Shown here: positions 43,201-55,099 of the stretch, piece by piece
Numbering within the stretch: position 1 is the stretch's first letter
Layout: every line of letters begins with the position of its first letter
NCBI GenBank assembly: GCA_038030265.1
Contig: CM075940.1
Coordinates: 10,416,001-10,480,000 of the forward strand
From: Corythucha ciliata
Taxonomy: Eukaryota; Arthropoda; Insecta; Hemiptera; Tingidae
DNA: 64,000 bases
Reading direction: 5' to 3'
Made by a program: the position numbers and the translations under genes
The notes under the pieces: model-generated
Seen by the model: the letters and a program-made list of their open reading frames with translations, nothing else
Told to the model about the DNA's origin: nothing
Database searches by the model: none

Positions 43201-46200
43201 GCCTGGCGCGAAACTAGGCGGTCGTGGGTTCGAATCCCACCTTGGGAGCAATTTTTTCTCGGAACTCAAAACAAGTAAAAAAAGTAAGTATTTAACATCA
43301 ATAAAGTTTAATTCTTTATTTTCAGCCTCCCCACCCCCTCGAATTCACAGGCGTGACTAGGGTGGTGCGGTGAGGGGGGAGTAATCCCTTGAAAAGTCCC
43401 AAGACAAGGGTCGTCTAAATTTCAATTACCTAAGTTCTCTTTAACGGTAACTATCAATTTGAAATATTCAACACGATCAATGAATGAAATAATGGACACA
43501 ATTTGATCAAATATAAGACACTCGCTAAAACTCAAAATAATCGAAGAGAAACGAATCTTTGAATTCATCCTCGTCAAATTGTTTGAAAAATTAATTTAAA
43601 AATAACCAAATTGAATTTCGAAAAAATGGCCAGTTCATCGATGGGAAATTTTGTTGTGGTCATTTCAAGCCATCATGAGAGGAAATCGGACTAAAATTCT
43701 GATAGGAGATAGGTTTGGGGCAAAAAAACAGCTGAACCGCATTCCAAACCTTAGCAACTGTACCACTCGAAAAATATTATTCAAATTTTAGCAGCTTCTT
43801 CTAGGAACCTAGATGACGATTTTGAGCGATCGATCATCAAATTTTATAATATTCTCTTGGAATTATAAGGGTCCAACCGTTTTTACTTCGAACACATTTG
43901 TTATAATATCTTTCAAATCGCTTAACCAATCGTTTTCAAATTTTACGGTGTACATCTAGAGATGAAGACACAACTTTTGAGCCATCACTCGTCCAGATCT
44001 GTCGAGAGAAAAGTGGGCGACGGACGACAGACGCCATACTGAAAATTGAGATTTAGGCCTTTTCGGGATCCAGGAACACGAATCTGGTGTCAGCTAAATT
44101 TTTTTTTTTTGCCATTACCAAACTTCCTTCCCTACGGGAACATGGAAGTAAAAAACGAAAAAAAATAACAACAACAAGAGGATTCAGGAAACCTAAAATA
44201 AACATTAAATCATATTGAAAAATTCCTCGCCCAACATCAAACAGCATCATTATTTCTTACTTTTCGCGCTTTTCTCAATTTTAACCGCAAATGGGCGCTT
44301 TTTCTCCATTTTAGCCACGAAGTGGCCTCCAGAAACCTCGAATTGCCGTTTTCTCAATTTTAGCTGCGAATGAGCACGTATTTGAAATCTTAGCCCTGAA
44401 TTAGCGCCTCGTCTCTGCGATATTCCTCCAGAACAGAACTTTCGAGTTTTTTCCCAATGTTTTGCTGTGAAAGGGGCTCCATAAACCACGAACTAGCGGT
44501 TTTTCTCATTTCATTCACGAATATTAGCGTTTTTTTCTACATTTTTAGCCCCGTACTTACCAATAGAACTGCACAACGGGCCTTTTTAATTTTAGCCGCT
44601 TAGGGACCTAGAGTAACTGGGGATTTGCGTATTTTTTTTTAAATTTCAGCCGCGAAGATGCCTCCAGTATCCGCGAACTAATACTTTTTACCGATTGTAG
44701 CAGGGCACTAACTTCCAGAGCAGCCATTTTGTTCTCAATTTCGGTCACGAAGTGTCCTTCAGAAACTGCGAATTGTCATTTTCTGTATTTCAGCAACGAA
44801 TTATTCCCTTTGCGAATTATTCTTGCCAGCTTTAGCCGTGAATTAGTGTTTTGCTCAATTTAAGCTGTGAATTGGCTTCTTTTTTTTTCACTTTCAGCCA
44901 TGAATAAACGCGTTAACTCATAACCGGCCACAGTCAGGCTGTGTAAACGTTGTTTATTACTATAATTTCTGGAGAGATTGCTTCGTTCTATAAAGATGAA
45001 AATATATGAGATTGTGCAGGCCCTCCCAGCCTTCATCACACCGACCGCAGCCAATCAGTCTTGACAGCACTGCTAGACGTTGTAATCAATAGGTCTTAAA
45101 TATGACAGACAATCGAAAACTGTATGGTTTTCGTCCCCTTCATTATGCTTTGGGCTTAGTGTAATCACAACTTGCGTCCCGCGGGGTATTTCAGCTTAGG
45201 GCTCTGTAATTATTTGCTAAAATGTTTTTTTTTCTTGTTCCTAGGTGCGGTCACTGCAAAAAACTTAAACCCGAATTCGAAATGGCTGCCAGCTTACTCG
45301 CTGACAATGATCCTGCAGTCCAGTTGGCAAAGGTAAGTTTCATACACCCAACCTCTCTCCCACCAGGGGTTATTCCTTCCTTAAATTCATTCCAGTGGTT
45401 ATTCCTTTGGTTTCTAAAATTGTCGTAGTTTTCACCTTAACTAAGGATTTTTCCCGCGTTTTAACGTAAATGGGGGAGGGGGTTGAAGTTTAACCGTAAA
45501 AAATGCTTTGCCTCATTTTTTTACTACCAAGGCGTTAAAACTCCTAGAGAATCCAACTTCTAATCTCTTGTTTTTCTCTCACAGGTTGACTGTACCGAAG
45601 CTGGTAAAGAAACCTGCAACAAATTTTCAGTCTCGGGCTATCCAACGCTGAAGATTTTCAAGAAAGGCGAAGTATCCAAAGACTACAGTGGTCCTCGTGA
45701 CGCCGGTAAAAATTTACCCCCCGGCACATCCCTTTGATCAGATTTCGATGTCTTATTTCCTCTTGTTTTTAGCTGGTATTGTCAAGTACATGGCGAGTCA
45801 AGTTGGTCCCAGTGCTAAGGAACTCACGACTGAGGAGGCGTTCGACAAGTTTGTAACTTCGTCCGATGCCAGCGTCATTGGATTTTTCAAATCCTCTTCG
45901 CCTTTGAAAGAAACTCTGTTGAAAGTGGCCGACAGCCTTCGAGAAAAATTCAGATTTGGTATTACGAGCAATGAGAAAATTTTGGAAAAATACAAAGCCG
46001 AGTGAGTCAAATAACAATCCCCCCCCTCTCCCAAATTTCGAACTTTGTAATAATTGCTCTGCTGCGTGTTCGTCTAGGAATGACATTATTATATTCAGAC
46101 CGCCTCAAATGCAAAACATTTTCGAGCCAAGCTCCATTAAATACGATAAAGATGATAGTAAAACTGACATCGAGGATTGGCTCAAAGAAAACAAGTGGGT

Positions 46201-47326
46201 TCTGCTTTTTTTAGGGCATTATTTCAAGTATTTAATTGAATAACACTGTAGACACGGCCTGGTTGATCATCGTACACGAGACAATGCTGACGAATTTAAA
46301 AATCCTCTTGTCGTGGCTTACTATAACGTTGACTACACTAAGAATGCCAAAGGTATTTCATTAGTGTGCGTACGTCGTTTTGTTTTGTTTTTTTTTTAAT
46401 AAAAAGTCGTTTTATTAATTTTAGGAACGAACTACTGGAGGAACCGCATTCTTAAAGTTGCCAAAAAGTTCGCTGATGATTTTACTTTTGCCGTGAGTGC
46501 CAAAGACGACTTCCAACATGAATTGAACGAATTCGGTCACGACTACATTCCATCTGATAAACCCGTCGTCTTCGCTCGTTCCAAGACCAATCAAAAGTTC
46601 TCTATGTCGGAAGAATTCACGTGAGTTCGTTGATACCGCGTTTCTGAATTATTTAATTTTAAATAATTTTTGGTTTGATCGGAGTATATAAATATTTTTT
46701 TTAGCGTCGAAAATTTCGAAGAGTTTTTGAAGAAATTGAAAGACGGAAAATTGGAGCCGTACGTGAAATCCGAGGCCATCCCCGAGGATAACGACAAACC
46801 GGTCAAAGTGGCAGTGGCCAAAAACTTCGATGAAGTCGTCAATAACAATGGAAAGGACACTTTGATCGAATTCTACGCTCCCTGGTGCGGTCATTGTAAA
46901 AAATTGACTCCCATCTGGGAAGAACTTGGTGAAAAGGTGAGACTGTTAGTTTCCTCCCTACCATTTTGTTTTTTTAACAACATATTTTTAAACACCTCAA
47001 GATGGCCAACGAGGATGTCGCCATCGTGAAAATGGACGCGACTAGCAACGACGTTCCATCGCCCTACGAAGTCCGGGGATTCCCGACTCTTTTCTGGGTT
47101 CCCAAAGATGACAAATCCTCGCCCGTCGCGTACAATGTAAGTTTGTTTTCGTTGTTATCCCCTCCCCCTCCGCGTCTTGAGAGCAGCCCCCCACCTCAAC
47201 TGCCCCATTTATTTTCAGGGCGGCCGAGAACTGAACGATTTCATCAAGTATATTGCCAAGCATGCCACATCAGAACTGAAAGGCTATGACAGAAGTGGCA
47301 ATGCTAAATCTAAAGATGAGTTATAA
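40283..47326 (+). CDS. PDIA3: Protein disulfide isomerase A3 (ERp57/ERp60)
   Basis: Ten exons: 40283-40431, 45245-45332, 45585-45705, 45773-46001, 46078-46194, 46252-46352, 46425-46620, 46705-46936, 47002-47136 and 47219-47326, totalling 1,476 nt and 491 residues. The signal peptide is residues 1-22 or so. The a-b-b'-a' thioredoxin layout shows [15 protein letters not shown] (active site 51-54) and [13 protein letters not shown] (395-398), with cis-Pro segments SGYPTLKIF and RGFPTLFW, and a C-terminal KDEL for ER retention. The enzyme forms and shuffles disulfides in glycoproteins with calnexin/calreticulin. It is close to insect ERp60 along its length ([21 protein letters not shown]). Both active sites are intact. 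Intron 1 is 4.8 kb, splits the codon of the active-site Trp50 (TG/G), and holds five arrays and a tRNA-like sequence. Confidence 0.97.
41400..41700 (-). repeat. Family E array, reversed
   Basis: Units like GTTTTTGAAAGAGCCAAACC plus GCGAAATTG, the reverse of the array at 14530-15105. It runs straight into a family A array. Confidence 0.65.
41705..42350 (+). repeat. Family A array
   Basis: About 20 units of the TTTTAGCCGCGAATTAGCG type inside PDIA3 intron 1. Confidence 0.8.
42480..42715 (-). repeat. Family F array, reversed
   Basis: TTTGTGGTTAGAGCTTTTTG units, the reverse of 16540-17010. Just before it, AAAGTGCTAATCCCCTGCTA (about 42455) also occurs in the A array at about 38060, so pieces of different arrays are joined here. 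Confidence 0.65.
42974..43052 (+). repeat. 79-bp direct repeat, copy 1
   Basis: Starts GGCGTGACTAGGGTGGTG and ends AAATTTCAATTA. Nearly identical to 43350-43428 (about 2 differences in 79 bp). The two copies bracket the tRNA-like sequence. Confidence 0.9.
43176..43248 (+). tRNA. tRNA-like sequence / SINE head, probable pseudo-tRNA
   Basis: A full cloverleaf can be drawn: acceptor stem TCTCAGG with CTTGGGA (two wobbles), D stem GCTC/GAGC, anticodon stem CCTGG/CTAGG, T stem GTGGG/CCCAC with TTCGAAT loop. Pol III A box (TAGCTCAGTGG) and B box (GGTTCGAATCC) are excellent. The anticodon loop is CGCGAAA, so position 33 is G instead of the near-universal T. The nominal anticodon CGA would mean Ser, but the long variable arm of tRNA-Ser is missing. 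It is more likely a tRNA-derived retroposon head or a pseudogene. Lies in PDIA3 intron 1. Confidence 0.6.
43350..43428 (+). repeat. 79-bp direct repeat, copy 2
   Basis: Second copy of 42974-43052. The 376-bp offset could reflect a tandem duplication, or two ends of a small element carrying the tRNA-like unit. Confidence 0.9.
44000..44155 (+). repeat. Dispersed repeat, copy 2
   Basis: Matches 5665-5805, best at TTCCCTACGGGAACATGG plus AAGTAAAAAA. Lies in PDIA3 intron 1. Confidence 0.55.
44265..44920 (+). repeat. Family A array
   Basis: About 20 units, again with longer variant units of the type GGCCTCCAGAAACCTCGAAT (about 44323) and GCCTCCAGTATCCGCGAA (about 44652). Confidence 0.8.
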
Positions 47327-47429
47327 ACTTGTTCCAAAGCCACTTATTTCAACCATTCCTTTTTTTGATTGTCCTCCCATTCCTAAATCCCAATTTTGTC
47401 ATTTTGAACTGGTTGTCTGATTAATAATT

Positions 47430-47435
47430 AATAAA
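47430..47435 (+). promoter_or_regulatory. Candidate PDIA3 poly(A) signal
   Basis: AATAAA 104 bp after the PDIA3 stop, a usual distance. Further AATAAA-like words occur to about 48050. Confidence 0.65.
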
Positions 47436-48390
47436 TTCCCTTCCATCTGAAAGCGTTTTTAATTACATTCTTTAAGTGCTGTTGTAGTTCATCAAAGTTA
47501 AGACTTATTTTTCGAATAATTTATTTGTTAGTTGTTATACCCTCAGACTGTATCCGGATAAAGGGGTTCTTGCTTTTATTGAGTATTAGGTTTTTTTTTT
47601 ACGCCCTGGTTATCTTGGAATTTTCGTTCGGATTATTAAGAGAAATGTTCAGACCGCGCTGTCATTCCAAGGACTTGCCTTAACTTAGTCCAAATTTGAA
47701 TTCTAAAAAAAAGCGATATTGAGTTTCGGGTCTCCCTTAGCAATAGCGACGTTGAAACTGAAAATATTGTTAATATTGTACATATTTGTATCGGGGTCTC
47801 TTGGTATTTTCCTTTTTTCAAAATGTTTTTTAAAGCATCTCCTGAGTAGCTAAGCGTTCTTTAAGGCTAGCGGTGATATATGTGTAAAACAAAGGTTTTC
47901 TCTTGTGATATTGGAGTGAACAATGTGTGTGGGAGCGAAATACCTCAAATTATTTGGAAGAATACTTCATTTTTGCTCCTTCCTTGTCGAAAAAACGTGA
48001 AATAAACAAAAAATTGGACACCGCTCTATATTTTGTAGGAACAATAAAATTTTTAAGGAATTACAAATAAAATTGCTTTTTGTACTATTTTTTTCGGTTG
48101 TGTTCTCTTCCTTTTTGAAGATGAGGTTCATAGTTCCTTATGTTCCATGCACACTTAGTCCCCTGCACCTTGGGAACGGACTGATGACCGAACTCTTGGA
48201 GTGTGGGTTGGTATGCGCAAGAATATACCCGTGAACCAGTGGCTCCGAAACGATTCCAATGAGGTGTAGCAGACTTCTGGAAAAAAGGATGTTCTTATGG
48301 GTGAGAAATGGCTAAATAGACTATTCCGCACACCATTGAAAATTTCTGTGACAATTCGTACCCTAAAATAACCAAACGCCCCCCAAAAAT
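47436..48390. other. Downstream of PDIA3, nothing recognised
   Basis: AT-rich with no exon supported. May include longer PDIA3 3' UTR isoforms (AATAAA at about 48001 and 48043). Confidence 0.4.
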
Positions 48391-48413
48391 TAGCAGCAGG
48401 TCCGCGGACCTCG

Positions 48414-48583
48414 TGAACGTGGATAACGTTTTGCGTATTTACTCACTTTTTCTCCACTCCACACCTCCTCCTCATCTACCGCTGCACCACAACTAGAAGG
48501 CAGCGCTCTGAGGAGTCTGAGGTCCTTTTTGCATTTCATCCCATCCCTCACTATACACCTCGAGTAAAACGTTATTCACGTTA
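48414..48583. mobile_element. Short TIR element, copy 2
   Basis: Left ACGTGGATAACGTTTTGCG and right TAAAACGTTATTCACGTTA are inverted (about 15 of 16 in the core). The interior is shared with 8042-8230, and the ends are better preserved here. No ORF. Confidence 0.75.
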
Positions 48584-48599
48584 AAATTTCAATTTTCAA

Positions 48600-49575
48600 A
48601 GTGTTTCCGTCTAAAAATGGTAACTGGACATTCGCACCCTTTTCAAAGCGTCAGGCACGAAGCTAAACCGACTGATTTGCGCCCAAAAAAATGACCATAA
48701 GTATAGGTTTTAATGAATTATTTACGCTTCGCTCAAATGTGGCAAAATGGCTAAAAACAGCTAAGTTGACTATTTGCGCCCATTAATAGTAAAACTGGTG
48801 ATTCGATACTTTAAAATGGCTAAACTGACAATTACAGCTCTGAAAATAGCCAAACTGGCAATGACAAAACTGACGTTCCTCACCTTTAAAATGCCAAAAC
48901 TGTCCATTTGTTCCAAAAAATTGTGAATATCTAGCGATTCGTGCCTTATAAATGACTAACCTAACCGTTCGCACCCTAAAATTGACTTTACTGAAGAGTG
49001 ATAAGATTTCGTCCTCTGAAAATAGCCAAACGGAACTATATTCACGCCCCAAAAATGGCTCAAATGACGATTCGCACCTAGAAAATGGCTAAACTGACAA
49101 TTTATGATCTAGAAATAGCCTCGCACCTCAAAATGGCAAAACTGACGATTCGCGTTTCCAAAATAACCAAATGACAAACTCACGACCTGAAAATGGCAAA
49201 CTGACCGTTCGACCATAGAAACAGCTTGGTGGACTATTCGTGTCTAAAAAAATGGCAAATCTGACCATTTTCTTACAAATATTGGTAAAACTGAAGACAA
49301 TTTGCCCTTTACTGGTTACAAACGTTCAATTAGTCGCACCCAAAAATGACAAAAATTACTGTAAGTGCCTTAAAAATAGCTCAACTGGCGCTTCACAACA
49401 TGAAAATGTTTGAACTGACGATTTGTTCCCTACAAATTGCCATAAAACCGTGCATTCGCGCTCTAAAAATGGCCAAATAGACCACTCCACGCCGTTGAAA
49501 ATGGATAAATTGCCGTAGTAACCAAACGCCTTGAAAATTTCAATAATCTTCAAAGTTTCGCTCTAAAAATGGCCA
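48600..49575 (-). repeat. Family B array, reversed
   Basis: About 26 units like AAAATGGCTAAACTGACAAT plus TCGCACC, the reverse of 8772-9235. Confidence 0.8.
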
Positions 49576-49579
49576 TTCA

Positions 49580-50430
49580 CGCTCATGTTGATTTCATCAT
49601 TCAAAACTATAAATTTTGTCTTCGAATCTGCCAATTTTGTCATATAATGTTCAACGGCTTTTGGAAACTGACGGTTTTCCAAGTCCCGTCTCCGGGAACA
49701 GTCGAGAACTGGAAACTGTCAATTTCATCGTTCAAAACGGTCAATTTCGCCCTGTGAACTGTCAAATACATGTTAAAATCTGTCAATTTCGTCGTGGAAA
49801 CGTCAATTTCGTCGTCGAAACATTAAATTTTGCCCTATAAACTGTCAAATAAATGTACGAAACGGTTAATTTCCTCCTGGAAACTGTTAACGGGCATTTG
49901 TCCCGGAAAAAGTCAATTTCGTCCTGAAAACTATCAATGGTCATCATTAGTCCCGGGAACAGTCAATTCCGTTCTAGAACTGTCCATTTTGTCCAGGAAA
50001 TTGTAAATTTCGTCGCCAAAACTATCAGTGTCGCTCTAAAACTCCCATTTCATCTTAAACTGTCACTATTGTCCTCGAATCTGCCAATTTCACCCTAGAA
50101 AATAACTGTCAATTTAAACATTCAAAACAGTGATTATCGTCCTTTAAACTGTCAATTTCGTCTTACAATACTGTCAATTTCGCCCCAGGAACTGACAATT
50201 TTGACTTGGAAGCTCAATTTCCTCCTACACAACAAAAGATCCCAAACCTTAATTTCGAGGATAAGCATCAGCCATTCGGGCTCAGACCATAACCATAGCG
50301 ATTTCTAAGCCCCTTCACCGGAAACAGTCGAGTACTAGAAACTATCAATATCGTCGTTCAAAACTGCCAATTTCGCCGTAGACACTGTCAATGTCGATGT
50401 TAAAAACTGTCAATTTCGTCCTATAAGTAT
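49580..50430 (+). repeat. Family C array (about 22-bp unit)
   Basis: About 35 units around AAACTGTCAATTTCGTCC. It follows directly on the B array. Related, more worn copies may be at 33345-33960. Confidence 0.8.
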
Positions 50431-50737
50431 GCGACCTGAGAACTGATTCTTCCCCTCTTTCTTTGGTTTTGACAACCCTTATCTTCCTCCTTTTTACTTC
50501 AATGTTATTTACTACCTACCCAATCACAGACCGGATGGATTTTCCTGAGGCGTGTGCCACGCCACTGCGCTTTGTTAGTGGGGGGGGGGGAGTATGGCCA
50601 CGCAATCGACGGCCCTAAAGTTCATCGAGCAAAATCGGCTAAAACACCAGAATCCATGCACTTGTCCGTGCAAAAATGCGCCTGGAGTGGAGAGCCGTTT
50701 GGACGTGGATACGTATTACGTCCGTAGTTTCGTTATA

Positions 50738-51026
50738 GGCATAGAGATAATATAACTAGAGCTTGAATTGTCTATTGCGCAGCGGTCCATGATTGACGTC
50801 ACCAAGAGCTTGAGTTAGCTCCGAAAATCCCTTGCTATTGGTTGAAGAAGTACCTGTGGGGATGTGGATGGTGTGAAGGGGGACTTTTTGAAACCCCACC
50901 TTTTGAGACAGCCAATGGGAAGAGACCTACGGAGCCGCAACGATGTCCGGATGATGTTAATCCTCGCCCCAGTTTATACTTGTTTGCGCATTTAATGCCC
51001 CCTCTAGTAGTTATATTATCTCTATG
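50738..51026. mobile_element. MITE with TIRs and 7-bp TSD
   Basis: Left CATAGAGATAATATAACTAG and right AGTTATATTATCTCTATG are inverted repeats. GTTATAG flanks both sides (50731-50737 and 51027-51033). 289 bp, no convincing ORF. Confidence 0.8.
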
Positions 51027-51288
51027 GTTATAGAGTACATTTTCTCAAAGTTTAGAAGTTCTCGCTAGTAGTCTGACTATGCGCACTTCACTCCAACCCC
51101 GATTCTTCTTCGCCATCTAGTAGAGCATTCTCTTTCTCTCTACACAGTCCCACCACACTCCTCTGAACCAACACTGGATCACCCACCAACGCCTATCGCA
51201 GGCTCCGTAAAACGAAATAAATAAATATAGTGGCGTATCCACGGAAATCTTTCGGGTGTCCTGTAGCAATTTTTTAAAATCGATTTTG

Positions 51289-51740
51289 GGCTATTTTTTC
51301 AAGGTGATTCGATTTGAGCGGGACACCGCAACCGCTCCGGTTTATGAGTCCCTCGGACAAATGCTCGTTTGGAAAATGCAGCCAGCTCCAAAAACGCAAC
51401 TATTATATAGTGCAAAAATGAGCGTTTCACGAATGTCGTTGGCTTGAGTCATTCATTTGTATCCTCGACTCCAAAAGCGGGCTGGTGAGATCCCGTCTGC
51501 GTCGCGAGGCTCTTCCTTGGAACCACGGGGACATCCCCTAGCGAGCCTCTGAAAACTGGGACAAAAAGGACGTCTTCACGGAGTACAGCTCCCATACGTT
51601 TTCATTGGTTTCGCCTGGTTTTCTCGACTCCAGAGCGGCTCAGCGACGAGATCCACGCCCATCTCAGGGCTCGCGTATCCTGTCCAGTCTCTTCCTTGCG
51701 GAACCCAAGACCTTCGATTGCGTGGTCCCGGCTGAGAGGC
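51289..51740 (+). repeat. Dispersed repeat and local duplication
   Basis: 51289-51450 shares blocks with 36195-36250, 2441-2490 and 17165-17240. 51468-51550 and 51624-51740 look like two diverged copies of each other (CTCGACTCCA, GAGATCC, CTCTTCCTTG). A hAT-like start, AGTGGCGTATCCACGG, is at about 51228. The function of this repeat is unknown. Confidence 0.4.
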
Positions 51741-52149
51741 TAAAAACTGAAAAAGTGCCATATTTAGACGGGTCATGGACAGTTCATAGCGAGTGGTGAA
51801 GATGTTGGGTGAGGGGGATGAGCTCAATCGAATTCTTGGGAAATGAATCGTTCGACGTTCAAAACAAGGAACAAGAATCACGGTTTTTGACAATTTTTCG
51901 GTACCGAATGATTAGGAGGATAGGAAAGGATATATGGGAGCTCTGGGCGGTAATGCCTGGGTCGGTCTTGATCAGTCTAGATCCTTGATCTCGGGGTTTT
52001 TGTATCTTCATATTGACCTTTGACCTTTGTTGCACAGCTCCCTACAGAACTGTCCTCAGTGGAGGGTGCTAGCTGGGGAATTGGAAAAATTCGGCTTTCT
52101 CCATACGTAGAAAAATACAAACTCACCCCTGCAGCTGGCGGCACTTATT

Positions 52150-54000
52150 TCAGCGTCGTTTTTACAAGCTCTTTTTAAAAGTTGTGTCACAACCCCTCCT
52201 CTCACTGTTTGTAGTGAAAACATCAGTTTTCTGCGTTAGCAGTTTTTTGGTAAAAACGTCAATTTTTGGGTTAAAAAATTTCAGTTTTGAGGAAAAGTTG
52301 CCAGTTCTGTGGTAAAACCACCAGTTTGGCGGTAAACGTTTCATTTTTAGTGAAATTTGTCAGATTTAGTTCAAGGCTAAATTCACTAGAAGTATTGTCT
52401 TGAAATCTTCAGTTTTTATATAAAACGTCAGTTTTGGCGTGAAATCCTTCGTTTTGGAGGATTTAAACAGGAAAAGTGACGATTTTAGTCCAATACAAGG
52501 GATTGCACGTCAAAAGGTGACGCATATTATTTCAAATCTGAAGATTTGAAATCTGAATTTTACCCTGAAACTGGTGGTTTCCCCACAAAACAGAAGTTTT
52601 TAAACCCAAAATTCAAGTTTTTACGTAAAAAATTTTATCAGACATCTGAATTTTCACTACAAAACTGCCGATTTCACCCTAAAAACACAAAAAATTAGTG
52701 GTTTTACCTCAAAAACTGAAAATTTTGTCAGATTTTTCAAGACATCAGAGTCGTCAGTTTTGACATAAAATCAAATTTTTTGGGAAAACGTCAATTTTGG
52801 AGTGAAATTGTCAGTTTTAGAGTAAAATATCCAGTTTTTGGATTAATTAATCACTTTTGAGGGAAATAACCACCAGTTATAGGGTAAAATCGTCCGTTTG
52901 TACGTGAGTTTTTGGAATAAAATCGTAAGATTTTGAAAGTTAAAACCGTCTTTTTTCGGATAAAATTGTCAGTTTTTGTAGTGGAATATTTGAAATAAAG
53001 CGTATATTCACATTACAAAAAAAACTACGTTGAAAAAATGTTATTTTCGTGGTAAAATATTCAATTTTGAGGTAAAACCGTAAACGTTTTGGAGCAAAAT
53101 CGCCAAGGGACATCTTTTGGGGTAACACGTCGGCTACGGCGTGAAATTGTCTGTTTTGGTGTAATCTCGTCTTAATTGTGGGAACAATAATCTTCAGTAC
53201 TGTGGTGAAATCGTCAAGTGTTGCGGTGAAATTGTTGGTTTTGTGTTAAAATCGTCAGACTTTTCAAGGCAGAGGCGTAATAGTTTCTTTGTAAAATCAT
53301 CCGTTTTGGGGAAAACGTCAGTTTATAGTGTGTAATTGTCAGGTTTGGAATAAAATGTCCCATTTTGGAGTGGTGCCATCAGTGTTAGGGTTAAATTGTT
53401 AGTTAAAGGGCGTAACATGAGTATTTTTGGATGGAATCGTTAGTTTTGGGGTTAAAACCGACAGTTTTAGGTAATATGGCCAGTTTTTGTAGTGAAACCA
53501 TGGAAAGAACACTTCAGGCTTGGAGTGAAATCGTCAGTTTTAGAGTAAAATCTCCAATTTTCTGGTTGAAAATAGTCAGTTTTTTGTTAAAATAAACAGT
53601 TCCTGAGTAAAATATTCATTTTTGAGGTAAAAACGCCAAACGGAAAATCGCTAGTTTTGTATTGACATCTCTACTTTTGGGGTAACACGTCAGCTTTGGC
53701 TTGAAATAATCTGTTTTGCCGTAATATCGTCTTACATGGGAACAAATCGTCAGTATTTTGGTAAAATCATCAGTTTTGTGTTAAAATCATCAGAGTCTTC
53801 AAGACAGAGCCGCTATTTTTAGAGTAAAATATCGTCAGTTTTAGTGTATAACGTGAGTTTTGGGGGAAGAATCACCAATTGTGCTGTGAAAACTTCATTT
53901 TTGGGGTAACACTTAGACTTTTACGCGACATTGTTTGTTTCAGAATAAAATATTCAGTTTCAAAGTAAAATCTTCAGTTTTGAGTTAAAAAATGTTAGTT
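52150..54000 (+). repeat. Family D array (about 24-27-bp unit)
   Basis: About 65 units around GTCAGTTTTGGGGTAAAATC, with a stretch at about 52540-52740 in the opposite orientation (CTGAATTTTACCCTGAAAC). A second D array is at 63040-63830. Confidence 0.85.
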
Positions 54001-54329
54001 CTTAACGTCATTCTGGCAAGAAGGTGAAAATTCAGGCACCCTGTGGCTGTATTGGAGGGCTACGCCCTTATTCCTACAAGTATAAATTTTTCTGGGGAAA
54101 ACATTGTCAGTTTTTGGACAGAAAGTCCTAAATACAACGACGTTTTACAATCGGAAATGTTATTTTTTGACGGATTCTGAACCTTTTTGTGAAAATTCAG
54201 TTTTTTGGGAACAATTTGACGATTTAAAGTGCCTGAATCTGAGTTGAGGAACTATTATACCAGCTCTCTGACATCTTCTGCCCACCACATAGACCAAGGT
54301 AATGGCTACGCCCCTGTATAGTCATAACG

Positions 54330-54485
54330 ATTCGTTCACTATTTTGGGCCTTGAAAATAGACACACTGGCTATTCACACGATAAAAACATCAGCCAATTC
54401 GTGCACCGAAAATAGTCTATAACAGCCTAATATGGCCTAAAAAAAAAAAATGTGCCCAAAAAGGGCTAAACTTGCTAGTCGTCTA
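54330..54485 (-). repeat. Family B array fragment, reversed
   Basis: A few units of the GAAAATAG...CACACTGGCTATTCAC type. Family E-like words follow to about 54860, where the array region gives way to sequence before the BEL element. Confidence 0.5.
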
Positions 54486-55099
54486 GCCAATCCTATGAAA
54501 TTGACTTTCTAAGGAGTCAAATCCACCAAATTTTTGTTTTGAAACTGTTACTGAACATTTTGACTGTTACAGGTGCTATTCTCAAGCAGAGAACGCTCGA
54601 CGATTTATTAATAGCTCCTCTAGTGTTTCAAAATTTAGACTCAGGCTGACCAATAAAACAAGAATGTTCCTACCTATAAGGCTAGTAAGTTGCACCAGAG
54701 TTATACCTCTCAAAAGTGACGAAATTAAGCCATATACCTTCTAAATTGTGTTTTTCTTTAGAGAAAACACCCGATATGTTTGCTGTTGCGGTAGCCAAGC
54801 TAACAAAATTTCGGTTTTTGAAAGAGTCAACCCTACGAAATTGATTTTTGACGAAGCTGCAGCTCCACGCGGTGCCTCTCGGGCGCGACTGGTAACGGGT
54901 CGAGTTCAGCGCAGATTTAGTGGGGCAGCTAGCTGCCCACCCCTAGACACGTTCTGAAAGTATAAAACCTTCAGGATAACCACATTTTGTTCCATCGGTG
55001 CTCATATACCTACATAAAAAAACTCAATTTCGAGGTTTTTTGTTGCTCACAATTGCGCCGGGGTGACATAATTCAAAGATCAATTTCGTGGTTACTGTG

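Noticed and set aside
43176..43248. Functional tRNA-Ser(CGA)
   Set aside because: No T at position 33 and no long variable arm; better explained as pseudo-tRNA or SINE head.
8772..50430. CRISPR array
   Set aside because: Units are degenerate and contiguous, with no unique spacers of even length, and the DNA is animal nuclear.
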